Virus record (IMG/VR): IMGVR_UViG_3300037336_000010
Coordinates: 1 to 22,546 of that record
Length of the DNA: 22,546 nucleotides
Strand: one strand, 5' to 3'
From: a virus
The position numbers and the translations under genes were made by a program. Each line of letters opens with the position of its first letter. Position 1 is the stretch's first letter. The notes beneath the pieces were generated by a model. The model made no database searches and was not told the origin of the DNA. It saw nothing but the letters and a program-made list of their open reading frames with translations. This document shows positions 7,544-13,752 of this stretch, piece after piece.

Positions 7544-8835
7544 TGTCACAGCACGATATGAACATTGCGAACCAGGGTTTTCCTGCATTTCGCGCCGACT
7601 TAAACGACGCTCTGCCAGCATTGGCAAGCAACAACTCAGGCGCAACAGAGCCTAGCACTACCTTTGCAAATCAATTTTGGTATGACACTGCAAACAACAC
7701 GCTAAAACAGAGAAATGAATTAAATACTGATTGGCTTGATATTTTTGAAATAAATCAGTCAACAGGAGTTTTAAATTTTTTATCCCCAGAAATTGGCGGG
7801 GCAACTGCAACAACTCAATCGTCTGACAATGATTCAACAAAGGTTGCGACAACTGCTTTTGTTAAATCTGTTGGCGCAGTCTCTTATGGATTGTTCCGCA
7901 AGGCCAACCCAGACACTGTAGCTTGGACAAAGACCGGCGCTGGCACAGCAACAACAGCGACAATTCTTTATGTAGAGGTCAATGGCGTGCTTCGCACAAT
8001 TTCCAGCGGCACAAGCATTACTATGCCAACTTTTGCCGGTGGCACTGATTATGCAATTTGGTGTAAGCCTGACGGCACACTGGAGGCCACGAGCAACCAC
8101 ACCAGCCCACCTGTTTCCGATTCTCGCAAGGTCGGCGGCTTTCATTACGCCCCAGGCGGCAACGCCACAGGCACAAGCGGGGGAGATACAACACCTGCAA
8201 TCAATGAATATTCCCTTTGGGATTTAAAGTGGCGTCCTGCCTGCCCAGACCCACGCGGCATGACGTTAGTGGGTGGCGGCTTTTGGTCTGACATCTACCT
8301 AACAGGCGTAGACGCTATCACCAACGGCTCAAGCAAATACAACGTCACTATGGCTGACGGCTCAAGCCCACCCAAAGTGCCCACGATGTTCGGCGGCAAC
8401 GGCTCCACTACATACGGCTCTTACACATGGTTTGAGGCGCAAGAATTTTCTACGGCATTTGGTAAGCGGACAGTTACACAGCAAGAATACATGTCGCTGG
8501 CCTATGGCACCACGGAGGCATCGTCTGTTGGCAGCGACCAAGGTAGCACCATCCTTAATGCTGCCTACACATCCAAGTGGGGCGTCATGCAGTCGGCTGG
8601 CGTGCTGTGGGTGTGGGGGCGCGACCGTGGTGGGCCATTCGCTAGTGCGGCGTGGAACGCCAACACGGAAGGCCGTGGCTCGGAATACAACGCGCCCAAC
8701 TCTGCGCTCTTTGGCGGCCCCTGGGGCAACGGCTCGAACTCCGGTTCGCGCTGCTCGCTCTGGGGCAACGCTGCCTCGCTCTCGAACGTCAGCGTCGGGT
8801 CGCGCTTTCTCTGTGACCACCTGCAACTTGACTAA
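7543..8835 (+). CDS. DGR-diversified tail fibre / receptor-binding protein
   Basis: This 430-residue protein overlaps the J-like stop (TAATG). N-terminal residues 1-125 are fibre-like and end in DSTKVATTAFVKS, a motif seen in side-tail-fibre proteins; a strand-rich domain follows (YGLFRKANPDTVAWTKTGAG). The C-terminal part, from about residue 225, looks like the C-type-lectin fold of DGR targets: LVGGGFWSDIYLTGVDAITN, FEAQEFSTAFGKRTVTQQEY, then WVWGRDRGG and the final GSRFLCDH. Residues 385-425 are encoded by the variable repeat. Residues N in the template have become P385, P393, G395, L406, G408, L413, V416 and S417 here. It should form the cell-binding tip and is the target of DGR mutagenesis. 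The stop is followed at once by the DGR hairpin. Confidence 0.9.
   Translation: MSQHDMNIANQGFPAFRADLNDALPALASNNSGATEPSTTFANQFWYDTANNTLKQRNELNTDWLDIFEINQSTGVLNFLSPEIGGATATTQSSDNDSTKVATTAFVKSVGAVSYGLFRKANPDTVAWTKTGAGTATTATILYVEVNGVLRTISSGTSITMPTFAGGTDYAIWCKPDGTLEATSNHTSPPVSDSRKVGGFHYAPGGNATGTSGGDTTPAINEYSLWDLKWRPACPDPRGMTLVGGGFWSDIYLTGVDAITNGSSKYNVTMADGSSPPKVPTMFGGNGSTTYGSYTWFEAQEFSTAFGKRTVTQQEYMSLAYGTTEASSVGSDQGSTILNAAYTSKWGVMQSAGVLWVWGRDRGGPFASAAWNANTEGRGSEYNAPNSALFGGPWGNGSNSGSRCSLWGNAASLSNVSVGSRFLCDHLQLD
8695..8817 (+). repeat. DGR variable repeat (VR)
   Basis: This 123-bp segment at the 3' end of the fibre gene aligns without gaps to the template repeat at 9230-9352 (constant offset 535). 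From 8695 to 8808 there are 17 mismatches, and at every one the template base is A: 8695, 8696, 8709, 8719, 8720, 8725, 8726, 8758, 8759, 8764, 8765, 8779, 8780, 8788, 8789, 8792 and 8794. Eight are C, six are G and three are T. No non-adenine template base differs before 8809. The change at 8709 (CTA to CTC) is silent, which marks mutation rather than selection. The left edge is placed where alignment fails (8694 against 9229). Confidence 0.95.
8795..8827 (+). promoter_or_regulatory. Initiation of mutagenic homing (IMH)-like segment
   Basis: Just after the last adenine change, 8795-8808 is a 14-base GC-rich stretch (TCGGGTCGCGCTTT) identical in VR and TR. It is followed by a segment where the two copies differ at non-adenine positions: C at 8809 against G at 9344, and C at 8818 against G at 9353, then scattered mismatches. 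In the Bordetella phage BPP-1 system the IMH has this same layout, and VR/TR differences there fix the direction of information flow. The right edge is approximate. Confidence 0.75.
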
Positions 8836-8853
8836 GCAGGGCGAAAGCCCTGC
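8836..8853 (+). promoter_or_regulatory. DGR target-site hairpin/cruciform, GAAA tetraloop
   Basis: Directly after the fibre gene stop, GCAGGGC (8836-8842), GAAA (8843-8846) and GCCCTGC (8847-8853) form a perfect 7-bp stem with a GNRA tetraloop. A short-stem GRNA-loop hairpin or cruciform just 3' of VR is a known cis element for efficient retrohoming in BPP-1-type DGRs. There is no T tract, so it is not a standard terminator. It lies 18 bases past the VR end and 7 bases before the first possible avd start. Confidence 0.85.
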
Positions 8854-8859
8854 GTTTAG

Positions 8860-9231
8860 ATGCAACCAATAAAGGATTCAGCTTGTTTCGATCAAATGGC
8901 AATAGTGGAAAAATACGAGAGGGTTATCTCGTATCTGTACCCTATTGCCCAGTCAATACCGAGAAAACATGGAGTGGCGAGGGATATGTTTTTGCAATGC
9001 CTGATGGGTGTGCCCGACACACTTGTGCAAGCTGGCAAAAGCAATCAAGTCTCAAAACTCTACGCCGCAGACGCACAGCTTGCTCATCTGCGGTTTTGGG
9101 TGCGCTTTCTGGTTTCGATCAAGTGTTTAACAAAGCACCAGCAAGAGACATCACAAGTGTTAATTGCAGAAGTTGGGGCGATGTTGGGGGCTTGGCTCAA
9201 GCACAGAAAAGCACAAGGGCAGTCTGGATAA
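8860..9231 (+). CDS. avd: DGR accessory variability determinant (Avd)
   Basis: This 123-residue, helix-rich protein lies between VR and TR, the BPP-1 order. It contains EKYERVISYLYPIAQSIPRK (near residue 16), then ARDMFLQ, LAHLRFWVRFLVS and a basic C-terminus, matching the four-helix Avd family (about 110-130 residues). Avd forms a barrel-shaped pentamer that binds the reverse transcriptase and template RNA and is needed for mutagenic cDNA synthesis. The start is uncertain: ATG 8860 has no clear ribosome site because the hairpin is directly upstream, and ATG 8896 would give 111 residues beginning MAIVEKYERV, close to family starts. The stop TAA (9229-9231) overlaps the first bases of TR. Confidence 0.88.
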   Translation: MQPIKDSACFDQMAIVEKYERVISYLYPIAQSIPRKHGVARDMFLQCLMGVPDTLVQAGKSNQVSKLYAADAQLAHLRFWVRFLVSIKCLTKHQQETSQVLIAEVGAMLGAWLKHRKAQGQSG

Positions 9232-9352
9232 CAACTCTGCGCTATTTGGCGGCAACTGGAACAACGGCTCGAACTCCGGTTCGCGCTGCTCGAACTGGAA
9301 CAACGCTGCCTCGAACTCGAACAACAACATCGGGTCGCGCTTTGTCTGTGAC
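9230..9352 (+). repeat. DGR template repeat (TR)
   Basis: This is the 123-bp invariant donor copy of the VR. Read in the VR register it has 13 AAC codons in 41, the hallmark of DGR templates. Changing the two adenines of AAC gives 15 amino acids and never a stop. It has 29 adenines, of which 17 differ in the present VR. It starts inside the avd stop codon and ends near the IMH* equivalent (9330-9362). It is probably transcribed with avd and the spacer as the template RNA. The same register is open from 9164 to 9469, but I see no reason to think it is translated. Confidence 0.95.
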
Positions 9353-9500
9353 GACGTACATCCAACGCTCTGCCAACGCTCCGGCTTGGCAGGCAGACCA
9401 ATCCACATGTGGTCAGCCAGCGCTGTCCTGCTTCGGCAAATACATTTCGGGGTTCGGCATAACGCCTAGTAGGAAATCCAAAAGCGCAGCCGACTTTTTT
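9353..9500 (+). ncRNA. TR-RT spacer, probable part of DGR template RNA
   Basis: The 148 bases between TR and the reverse transcriptase start hold no gene of their own. BPP-1 has a structured spacer of similar length (about 140 nt) here, which takes part in priming and in binding RT-Avd. A perfect 7-bp hairpin is visible: CTGCCAA (9370-9376) pairs with TTGGCAG (9386-9392) around a 9-base loop, with no T tract. The RT frame is open through this spacer, so an upstream start for RT cannot be fully excluded. Confidence 0.6.
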
Positions 9501-10484
9501 ATGCCAAAAAAACACCGCAATCTGATTGACCAAATCGTGTCTTTGGACAACCTCCAAGAGGCGTACCGCAAAACATCCAAAGGTAAAAAAATGACCTTTG
9601 GTTATTTGGAGTTTAAAGAGTACGACCAAGCCAATCTGCGATTGATTCAGCAAGAGCTTGCTGATGGGGCTTACAACATTGGTGGTTATCGTCAGTTTAC
9701 TATTTACGAACCAAAGCCAAGATTAATATCTGCGTTAGATTTTAAAGACCGTTTGGTGCAGCATGCTTTGTGCAATGTTATCAGCCCTATTTTTGAGAAA
9801 ACTCTAATGCCGCAGACATTTGCTTGCCGCGTAGGCATGGGCACCCATGCTGGAGTGGCTTTTGTTCAAGCCCGCATGAGGAACTTAGATTCCAAGTATT
9901 TTTTAAAAACAGATTACTCCAAGTTTTTTCCAAGCATAAACCGTGCCGTGTTGCACAAAATGATTGACCGCAAAATTGATTGTGATAAAACGCTGCGTAT
10001 CTTGCGCGAGACCATCCCAACTGAAGGCAAGGGCATACCTATTGGCAGCCTGACAAGCCAACTTTTTGCCAACGTGTATGGCAATGCCGCCGACCGATTT
10101 ATTCACTTTGACCTCAAGCAGCGCCATTGGGCGCGTTACATGGACGACATTGTGATTCTTGGCGACGACAAGGACGAGCTAATGGACTCGTTTTTAAGGT
10201 TAAATGATTTTTCAATGGAACACTTAAGTCTGCGCATCGGCAAATGGCAGGTCTCACAGACCAGCCGTGGCGTAAACTTTTTGGGCTACCGGATTTGGAA
10301 AAACCACAAACTGCTTCGCAAAGACTCAGTGCTTCGCGCAAAGCGTAAAATTGCAAGATACATTGGCAATCAAGACGAAGAATCTTTGACTAAGTTTTTG
10401 GCATCGTGGTCAGGCCATGCAAAGTGGGCTGACACTCATCATCTTTTTAATTGGCTGGAGCAAAAGCATGGCATCACTGCATAA
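9501..10484 (+). CDS. DGR reverse transcriptase
   Basis: This 327-residue protein has RT motifs in order. FLKTDYSKFFPSI carries catalytic D138. IPIGSLTSQLFANVY (near residues 180-194) is the DGR-clade motif 4, with the SQ pair in place of the QG found in most retroviral and group II enzymes. ARYMDDIVIL has Y213-M-D-D216, followed by GVNFLGYRIW. With Avd it makes adenine-mutagenised cDNA from TR. ATG 9501 (MPKKHRNLIDQIVSLDN) matches normal DGR-RT starts and length, but the nearest AGGAA (9471-9475) is 25 bases upstream. The frame stays open back to a TTG at 8883 with AAAGGA six bases before it, giving a 533-residue alternative; that extension looks low-complexity over TR. Confidence 0.93.
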   Translation: MPKKHRNLIDQIVSLDNLQEAYRKTSKGKKMTFGYLEFKEYDQANLRLIQQELADGAYNIGGYRQFTIYEPKPRLISALDFKDRLVQHALCNVISPIFEKTLMPQTFACRVGMGTHAGVAFVQARMRNLDSKYFLKTDYSKFFPSINRAVLHKMIDRKIDCDKTLRILRETIPTEGKGIPIGSLTSQLFANVYGNAADRFIHFDLKQRHWARYMDDIVILGDDKDELMDSFLRLNDFSMEHLSLRIGKWQVSQTSRGVNFLGYRIWKNHKLLRKDSVLRAKRKIARYIGNQDEESLTKFLASWSGHAKWADTHHLFNWLEQKHGITA

Positions 10485-10716
10485 AACTATCATAAACACC
10501 CGCGCTGACTTGGACGCCATTGATGGCACGCCTGAGCACGCTGAATTTATGACCTTTCTTAAAGGCTCTATAACGCGCAAGCAAGACGTAGCTGTGCGAC
10601 CTGATAGCTACGGACAACCAGACTACGAAGGCGACATCATTCTTCCTGTTTGGGAGGATGTTGAGGACTTATCAACAATTACAGCTTTTGAATTTGCAAA
10701 GTCTGATTTATTGTGA
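10468..10716 (+). CDS. Small conserved phage protein downstream of the RT
   Basis: This 82-residue acidic protein starts at ATG 10468 with a GGAG site seven bases upstream, inside the last 17 bases of the RT gene. It begins MASLHKTIINTRADLDAI and contains GTPEHAEFMTFLKGSI and a C-terminal LPVWEDVEDLSTITAF. No membrane or signal segment is present. I recognise similar short proteins next to tail-fibre genes in siphophages but cannot give them a function. A role as a fibre chaperone or virion accessory protein is possible from position only. The overlap suggests it is translated from the same message as the DGR genes. Confidence 0.6.
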   Translation: MASLHKTIINTRADLDAIDGTPEHAEFMTFLKGSITRKQDVAVRPDSYGQPDYEGDIILPVWEDVEDLSTITAFEFAKSDLL

Positions 10717-10759
10717 GTAAAATTAAAGCGACACCATATATTAAAAGCTCGGAGCAAAA

Positions 10760-10951
10760 ATGGAACGCACCGTAGAGACAGCGCACAGCCGCATTGATGC
10801 CCTCGAAAAAGAGGTCATTGCAATTAAGACCGAGGTGCGTATTCAGTTCAAGGATTTGTTTGGTCGGGTGAAGCGGCTGGAGACAATTCTGTTAGCGGCC
10901 ACTGGGACAATCATGGTTCTATTGCTGACAGTATTGTCAAAGATGAACTAG
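10760..10951 (+). CDS. XhlA-like small membrane protein (lysis accessory)
   Basis: This 63-residue protein has an N-terminal amphipathic or coiled-coil part (VETAHSRIDALEKEVIAIKT) and a single C-terminal membrane span (LAATGTIMVLLLTVLSKMN). That layout matches the haemolysin XhlA family found in phage lysis cassettes, where it acts with holin and endolysin. ATG 10760 follows a GGAG site by seven bases. The next gene begins one base past the stop. A spanin-like or holin-regulating role is also possible. Identification rests on topology and cassette position. Confidence 0.6.
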   Translation: MERTVETAHSRIDALEKEVIAIKTEVRIQFKDLFGRVKRLETILLAATGTIMVLLLTVLSKMN

Positions 10952-10952
10952 C

Positions 10953-11399
10953 GTGTTACTTGAGCTTGCTGCCGCCAATGCAGCCTATGCGGTTATTAAA
11001 CAGACCGTTGCCAATGGTGGAGACATCATGGCGGCGGGACAGCATCTTTTCAGCTTCTTTGACAACAAAGCCGCAATATCTAAAAAGGCAGGTCAATCAG
11101 GTTCAGACTCAGAAGCGTTTTTTGCGCTTGAACAAATTAAGCAACACGAAATACAACTTAAAGAGTTGATGATTTACCAAGGGCGCGGCGGCCTTTGGGA
11201 TGAATGGTTGGCATTCCAAGTTGAGGCTCGGAAAAACCGCGAGGCCGTGGCTCGCGCAATATTGCTGAAGAAGCGTAAGCGCATACAAGCCATTAAAGGC
11301 GTGCTGACGGGCGTGGCGGTGTTTCTGCTAGGGGTAACAGGCATCGGCGTTGTTTTGCTGCTTGTATGGTTTGTGGTAACTAAAGGCGGGCAACAATGA
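10953..11399 (+). CDS. Unknown lysis-cassette membrane protein
   Basis: This protein of 148 residues (from GTG 10953) has a mainly helical, polar body (EQIKQHEIQLKELMIYQGRG, then WLAFQVEARKNREAV) and a single strong membrane segment near the C-terminus (GVLTGVAVFLLGVTGIGVVL). It ends four bases into the holin gene (ATGA overlap). The same layout recurs next to holins in environmental siphophages. I cannot name a family with certainty; a tail-anchored antiholin or spanin-type helper is a guess from place. The GTG start has a weak ribosome site. ATG 11028, after GGTGGAG, would give a 123-residue form and could be used instead or as well. Confidence 0.55.
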   Translation: MLLELAAANAAYAVIKQTVANGGDIMAAGQHLFSFFDNKAAISKKAGQSGSDSEAFFALEQIKQHEIQLKELMIYQGRGGLWDEWLAFQVEARKNREAVARAILLKKRKRIQAIKGVLTGVAVFLLGVTGIGVVLLLVWFVVTKGGQQ

Positions 11400-11902
11400 A
11401 CGAACTATTGGGATTACTTAAAAATGCAGCACCTGCAATTGCTACTGCGCTTGGCGGGCCTTTGGGTGGCCTGGCAGTGTCTGCGTTGGCTACCAAGTTT
11501 GGGGTGGCTGACGAGTTGGAAGCGGTCACGGCGGCGATTAAAGCAGACCCAGAGGCGACAATAAAGTTGCAGGAACTGGAGCAAGCGCGATTCCAAGCTG
11601 TGTTAGCTGACAAAGCCTCTGCGCGAGCGCGTGAGGTGGCAATAACAAATAGCGCTAACGCACCGCTGCTTAATAAAATTGTCACACCGGCTTTGGCGCT
11701 TGGGGTTGTTGGTCTGTCGTTTGCTCTGTTTGCAGTGCTTATCTTTGTCGAAGTAAAGACAGAAGCCAAGGATATCTTGATATACATTCTTGGCGTGCTA
11801 TCTGCCGCTGTAACACAAATTCTGTCGTACTATTTTGGCTCAAGCCAAGGCAGTAAAGACAAAGAGGAAAAGTTATCAGGTTTTATGTCAAACAGGGAGT
11901 AA
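11396..11902 (+). CDS. Holin, 3-TM GTA-type
   Basis: This 168-residue protein has a Gly/Ala-rich N-terminal segment (APAIATALGGPLGGLAV), a helical charged middle (DPEATIKLQELEQARFQ), two clear C-terminal membrane helices (near residues 98-120 and 126-145), and the ending SYYFGSSQGSKDKEEKL. This is the layout of the 3-TM holin family first seen in gene transfer agents. The Gly-Ser-x-x-G-S-x-D-K tail is characteristic. Holins form inner-membrane lesions that release or trigger the endolysin. The endolysin gene lies 200 bases downstream on the same strand, supporting the role. Confidence 0.8.
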   Translation: MNELLGLLKNAAPAIATALGGPLGGLAVSALATKFGVADELEAVTAAIKADPEATIKLQELEQARFQAVLADKASARAREVAITNSANAPLLNKIVTPALALGVVGLSFALFAVLIFVEVKTEAKDILIYILGVLSAAVTQILSYYFGSSQGSKDKEEKLSGFMSNRE

Positions 11903-11905
11903 ATC

Positions 11906-12103
11906 ATGGTGTGGTTGCCCGTTTCGTTTATTTGTTTGTTCGGCGGCGCTTGCGGATTTAAAAGCGGGAGATTGTCTGTTTCTATTGAACAGTGCGAAGC
12001 CCAGAATTTTCAAGTTAGACGTAAGCTAGCAACGAACACTGAAGTTGCTGCGTTTGATATGACTTGCATTGAAATAAAACCAAAGGCGACTGACTCACTA
12101 TGA
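11906..12103 (+). CDS. Small probable exported or membrane protein of unknown function
   Basis: This 65-residue protein starts at ATG 11906 after GGGAG. The first 18 residues (MVWLPVSFICLFGGACGF) are hydrophobic and could be a short signal or membrane anchor. Three further features follow: a Cys at residue 30, a central charged part and the motif MTCIEIKP with a second Cys. Two cysteines in an exported stretch would allow a disulphide. It lies between holin and endolysin and overlaps the endolysin start (ATGA at 12100). Placement in a lysis cassette suggests a spanin-like or signal role, but no family is recognised. Confidence 0.55.
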   Translation: MVWLPVSFICLFGGACGFKSGRLSVSIEQCEAQNFQVRRKLATNTEVAAFDMTCIEIKPKATDSL

Positions 12104-12609
12104 ATTACAAAGAATCCCTAGCGCACATACTTAAACATGAGGGTGGTTGGGTAAATGACCCAAGAGACACAGGCGGCGAGACGAATTTAGGTGTTACAAA
12201 AGCTGTCTGGGAGGAATGGCTGGGCCACGCAGTAAAAGACGGCAGTATGAAGTCGATGACGCAACTGGACGTTGAGCCGCTTTACAAGCGCAAATACTGG
12301 GACAGAGTAAAAGCCGATGAGTTACCAGACGGATTGAACTATTGTGTCTTTGATGCAGCCATAAATAGTGGCACAGGACGCGCGGCAAAGTGGCTACAAG
12401 AGTCTGCTGGCGCAATCCCTGATGGAGCTATTGGCCCAAACACTTTAAGGGCTGTAGCGGCTCATACGCCAGCCGAGCTAATCAACATATACTGCGACAA
12501 AAGACAAGAATTTCTTGAGTCCCTAAGTAATTTTGACAGATTTGGCAAGGGTTGGACGCGCAGGGTTGCCGAGGTTAGAAAATTATCTTTAGATTCCGTT
12601 AAGCGATGA
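12100..12609 (+). CDS. Endolysin, GH108 N-acetylmuramidase-type
   Basis: This 169-residue protein starts in ATGA overlap with the preceding gene. N-terminal HILKHEGGWVNDPRDTGGET contains catalytic Glu14 in the E-G-G-x-x-N-D-P-x-D-x-G-G-x-T motif of glycoside hydrolase family 108. Further domain signs are YWDRVKADELPDGLNYCVFD (near residues 66-85) and a C-terminal PG_binding_3-like part with DGAIGPNTLRAV. It should cut the glycan strands of peptidoglycan at the end of infection. There is no signal peptide, so it depends on the holin for export. A metallophosphoesterase gene follows after 35 bases. Confidence 0.88.
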   Translation: MNYKESLAHILKHEGGWVNDPRDTGGETNLGVTKAVWEEWLGHAVKDGSMKSMTQLDVEPLYKRKYWDRVKADELPDGLNYCVFDAAINSGTGRAAKWLQESAGAIPDGAIGPNTLRAVAAHTPAELINIYCDKRQEFLESLSNFDRFGKGWTRRVAEVRKLSLDSVKR

Positions 12610-12644
12610 CGTATTCGCCTTAGCGTAAACAAACGGGATTTTAA

Positions 12645-13631
12645 ATGGCTTTATCAAAAGTAACTGACGAAGAATTTATTGAGCTGATGACTTCGCATAA
12701 AAGCGTTACAAAAGTTGCTTTGATTGTCGGTATGAGTGTCGCGCAAGCAAATAAACGTAGGCGAAACATTGAACGCAAGCACAGCATACAACTTGTGGCC
12801 ACGCCGTATCACAACACGCATTATGGCCAAGCAAACTCAGTCTATACGTCACCAACAGTAATAAATTTAGGGATGTTGAATGGGACTGTAATAGTCTTTA
12901 GTGATGCGCATTTTTGGCCTAGCCGTCGAACAACAGCTTTCAAGGCTTTGTTGTGGCTTATTGAAGAGCTAAAACCCTCCGTAGTCGTCAATAATGGTGA
13001 CGCTTTTGATGGAGCCAGTATCAGCAGGCATCCTGCAAATGGGTGGGAAAAAACGCCGTCTGTTTTAGAAGAGCTTAAAGCATGCGAAATGTTTCTAGGC
13101 GAAATTGATGACGCGGCTAAACTTGCAAATCCCAAGTGCAAACTAATCTGGACGCTTGGCAACCATGATGCTCGCATGAATATGCGCCTGGCGGCAATGG
13201 CTCCAGAGTTTATCGGTATCAAAGGGTTTAATCTAATTGACCATTTTGAGGATTGGCAACATACGACAAGTTGTTTTTTAAATGACAAAGTGATGGTCAA
13301 GCATCGATGGAAGGGCGGCATACACGCGACTCACAACAACACAATGGGAAGCGGTGTAAGCATTGTTACAGGCCACCTTCATAGCCTAAAAGCCTCCGCT
13401 TGGACTGATTACAACGGGACGAGGTGGGGGGTTGACACTGGAACATTATCGCAACCGTTTGGCCCTCAATTTGCCTATGCGGAAGACAACCCAAGGAATT
13501 GGCGAGCTGGGTTTGCTGTTTTAAATTTGCGTGACGGCAGTCTAATTTCTCCAGAAATTTGCATGGTTAACGACAAAAACCCTGATTGTGTTGAGTGGCG
13601 GGGCGAGTTGTGGAACGTATCAGCTTTTTAA
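12645..13631 (+). CDS. Metallophosphoesterase with N-terminal helix-turn-helix
   Basis: This 328-residue protein starts at ATG 12645 with a GGGA site. Residues 1-50 look like a helix-turn-helix (SVTKVALIVGMSVAQANKRR). Residues 80-250 carry the calcineurin-like metallophosphoesterase motifs: FSDAHF (86-90), NNGDAFDG (116-123), LGNHDAR (171-177) and TGHLHS (242-247). Together these bind two metal ions and act on phosphate esters. Substrate is unknown; phage members may act on nucleic acid or nucleotides. It is the last rightward gene before the leftward early block, and its 3' end overlaps a leftward gene (13567-13752) by 65 bases, so the two transcripts collide. Confidence 0.85.
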   Translation: MALSKVTDEEFIELMTSHKSVTKVALIVGMSVAQANKRRRNIERKHSIQLVATPYHNTHYGQANSVYTSPTVINLGMLNGTVIVFSDAHFWPSRRTTAFKALLWLIEELKPSVVVNNGDAFDGASISRHPANGWEKTPSVLEELKACEMFLGEIDDAAKLANPKCKLIWTLGNHDARMNMRLAAMAPEFIGIKGFNLIDHFEDWQHTTSCFLNDKVMVKHRWKGGIHATHNNTMGSGVSIVTGHLHSLKASAWTDYNGTRWGVDTGTLSQPFGPQFAYAEDNPRNWRAGFAVLNLRDGSLISPEICMVNDKNPDCVEWRGELWNVSAF

Positions 13632-13752
13632 ATGCCTCTAGCGTTGTGAATCTGTGCAAGTTCGCGCACTCATAGCGTCTGTATGTTTCGTTGTTCGGGC
13701 GCTGTCTCGTCTCTTTAACAGCCGCCCAAGCCCCGCATTCTGGGCATTTCAT
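13567..13752 (-). CDS. Zinc-ribbon protein (NrdR N-terminus-like)
   Basis: This 61-residue protein starts at the ATG at 13752, which overlaps the upstream stop as ATGA; an earlier ATG at 13764 is in frame but less likely. MKCPECGAW and YRRYECANLHRFTTLE give a C-x2-C...C-x3-H zinc ribbon very like the N-terminal domain of NrdR and small phage zinc-finger proteins. It probably binds nucleic acid and may regulate genes. It is the terminal gene of the leftward small-gene chain and overlaps the end of the metallophosphoesterase gene on the other strand. The basic C-terminus (KKLIRSTTRPATQHNQGF) may extend past the domain. Confidence 0.68.
   Translation of the reverse strand: MKCPECGAWAAVKETRQRPNNETYRRYECANLHRFTTLEAFKKLIRSTTRPATQHNQGFCR

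Noticed and set aside
8362-8872. Long open frames on both strands (8362-8865 minus, 8432-8872 plus) over the fibre C-terminus
   Set aside because: GC-rich shadow frames of the lectin domain. The main frame is supported by family pattern and TR alignment.
9370-9392. 7-bp hairpin as a terminator
   Set aside because: No T run follows it, and it lies before RT in the same unit, so a template RNA element is more likely.
9164-9469. 101-residue plus-strand frame that translates TR in the VR register
   Set aside because: No ribosome site. TR acts as an RNA template, and its lack of stops follows from its AAC-rich makeup.
9084-9653. 189-residue minus-strand open frame across TR and the RT start
   Set aside because: It is antisense to avd, TR and RT. 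Over TR it is a Ser/Arg/Cys-rich low-complexity string created by repeated AAC on the other strand.
10713-10775. 20-codon GTG frame in the gap before the XhlA-like gene
   Set aside because: Too short, weak ribosome site and no pattern; it overlaps the start of the next gene.
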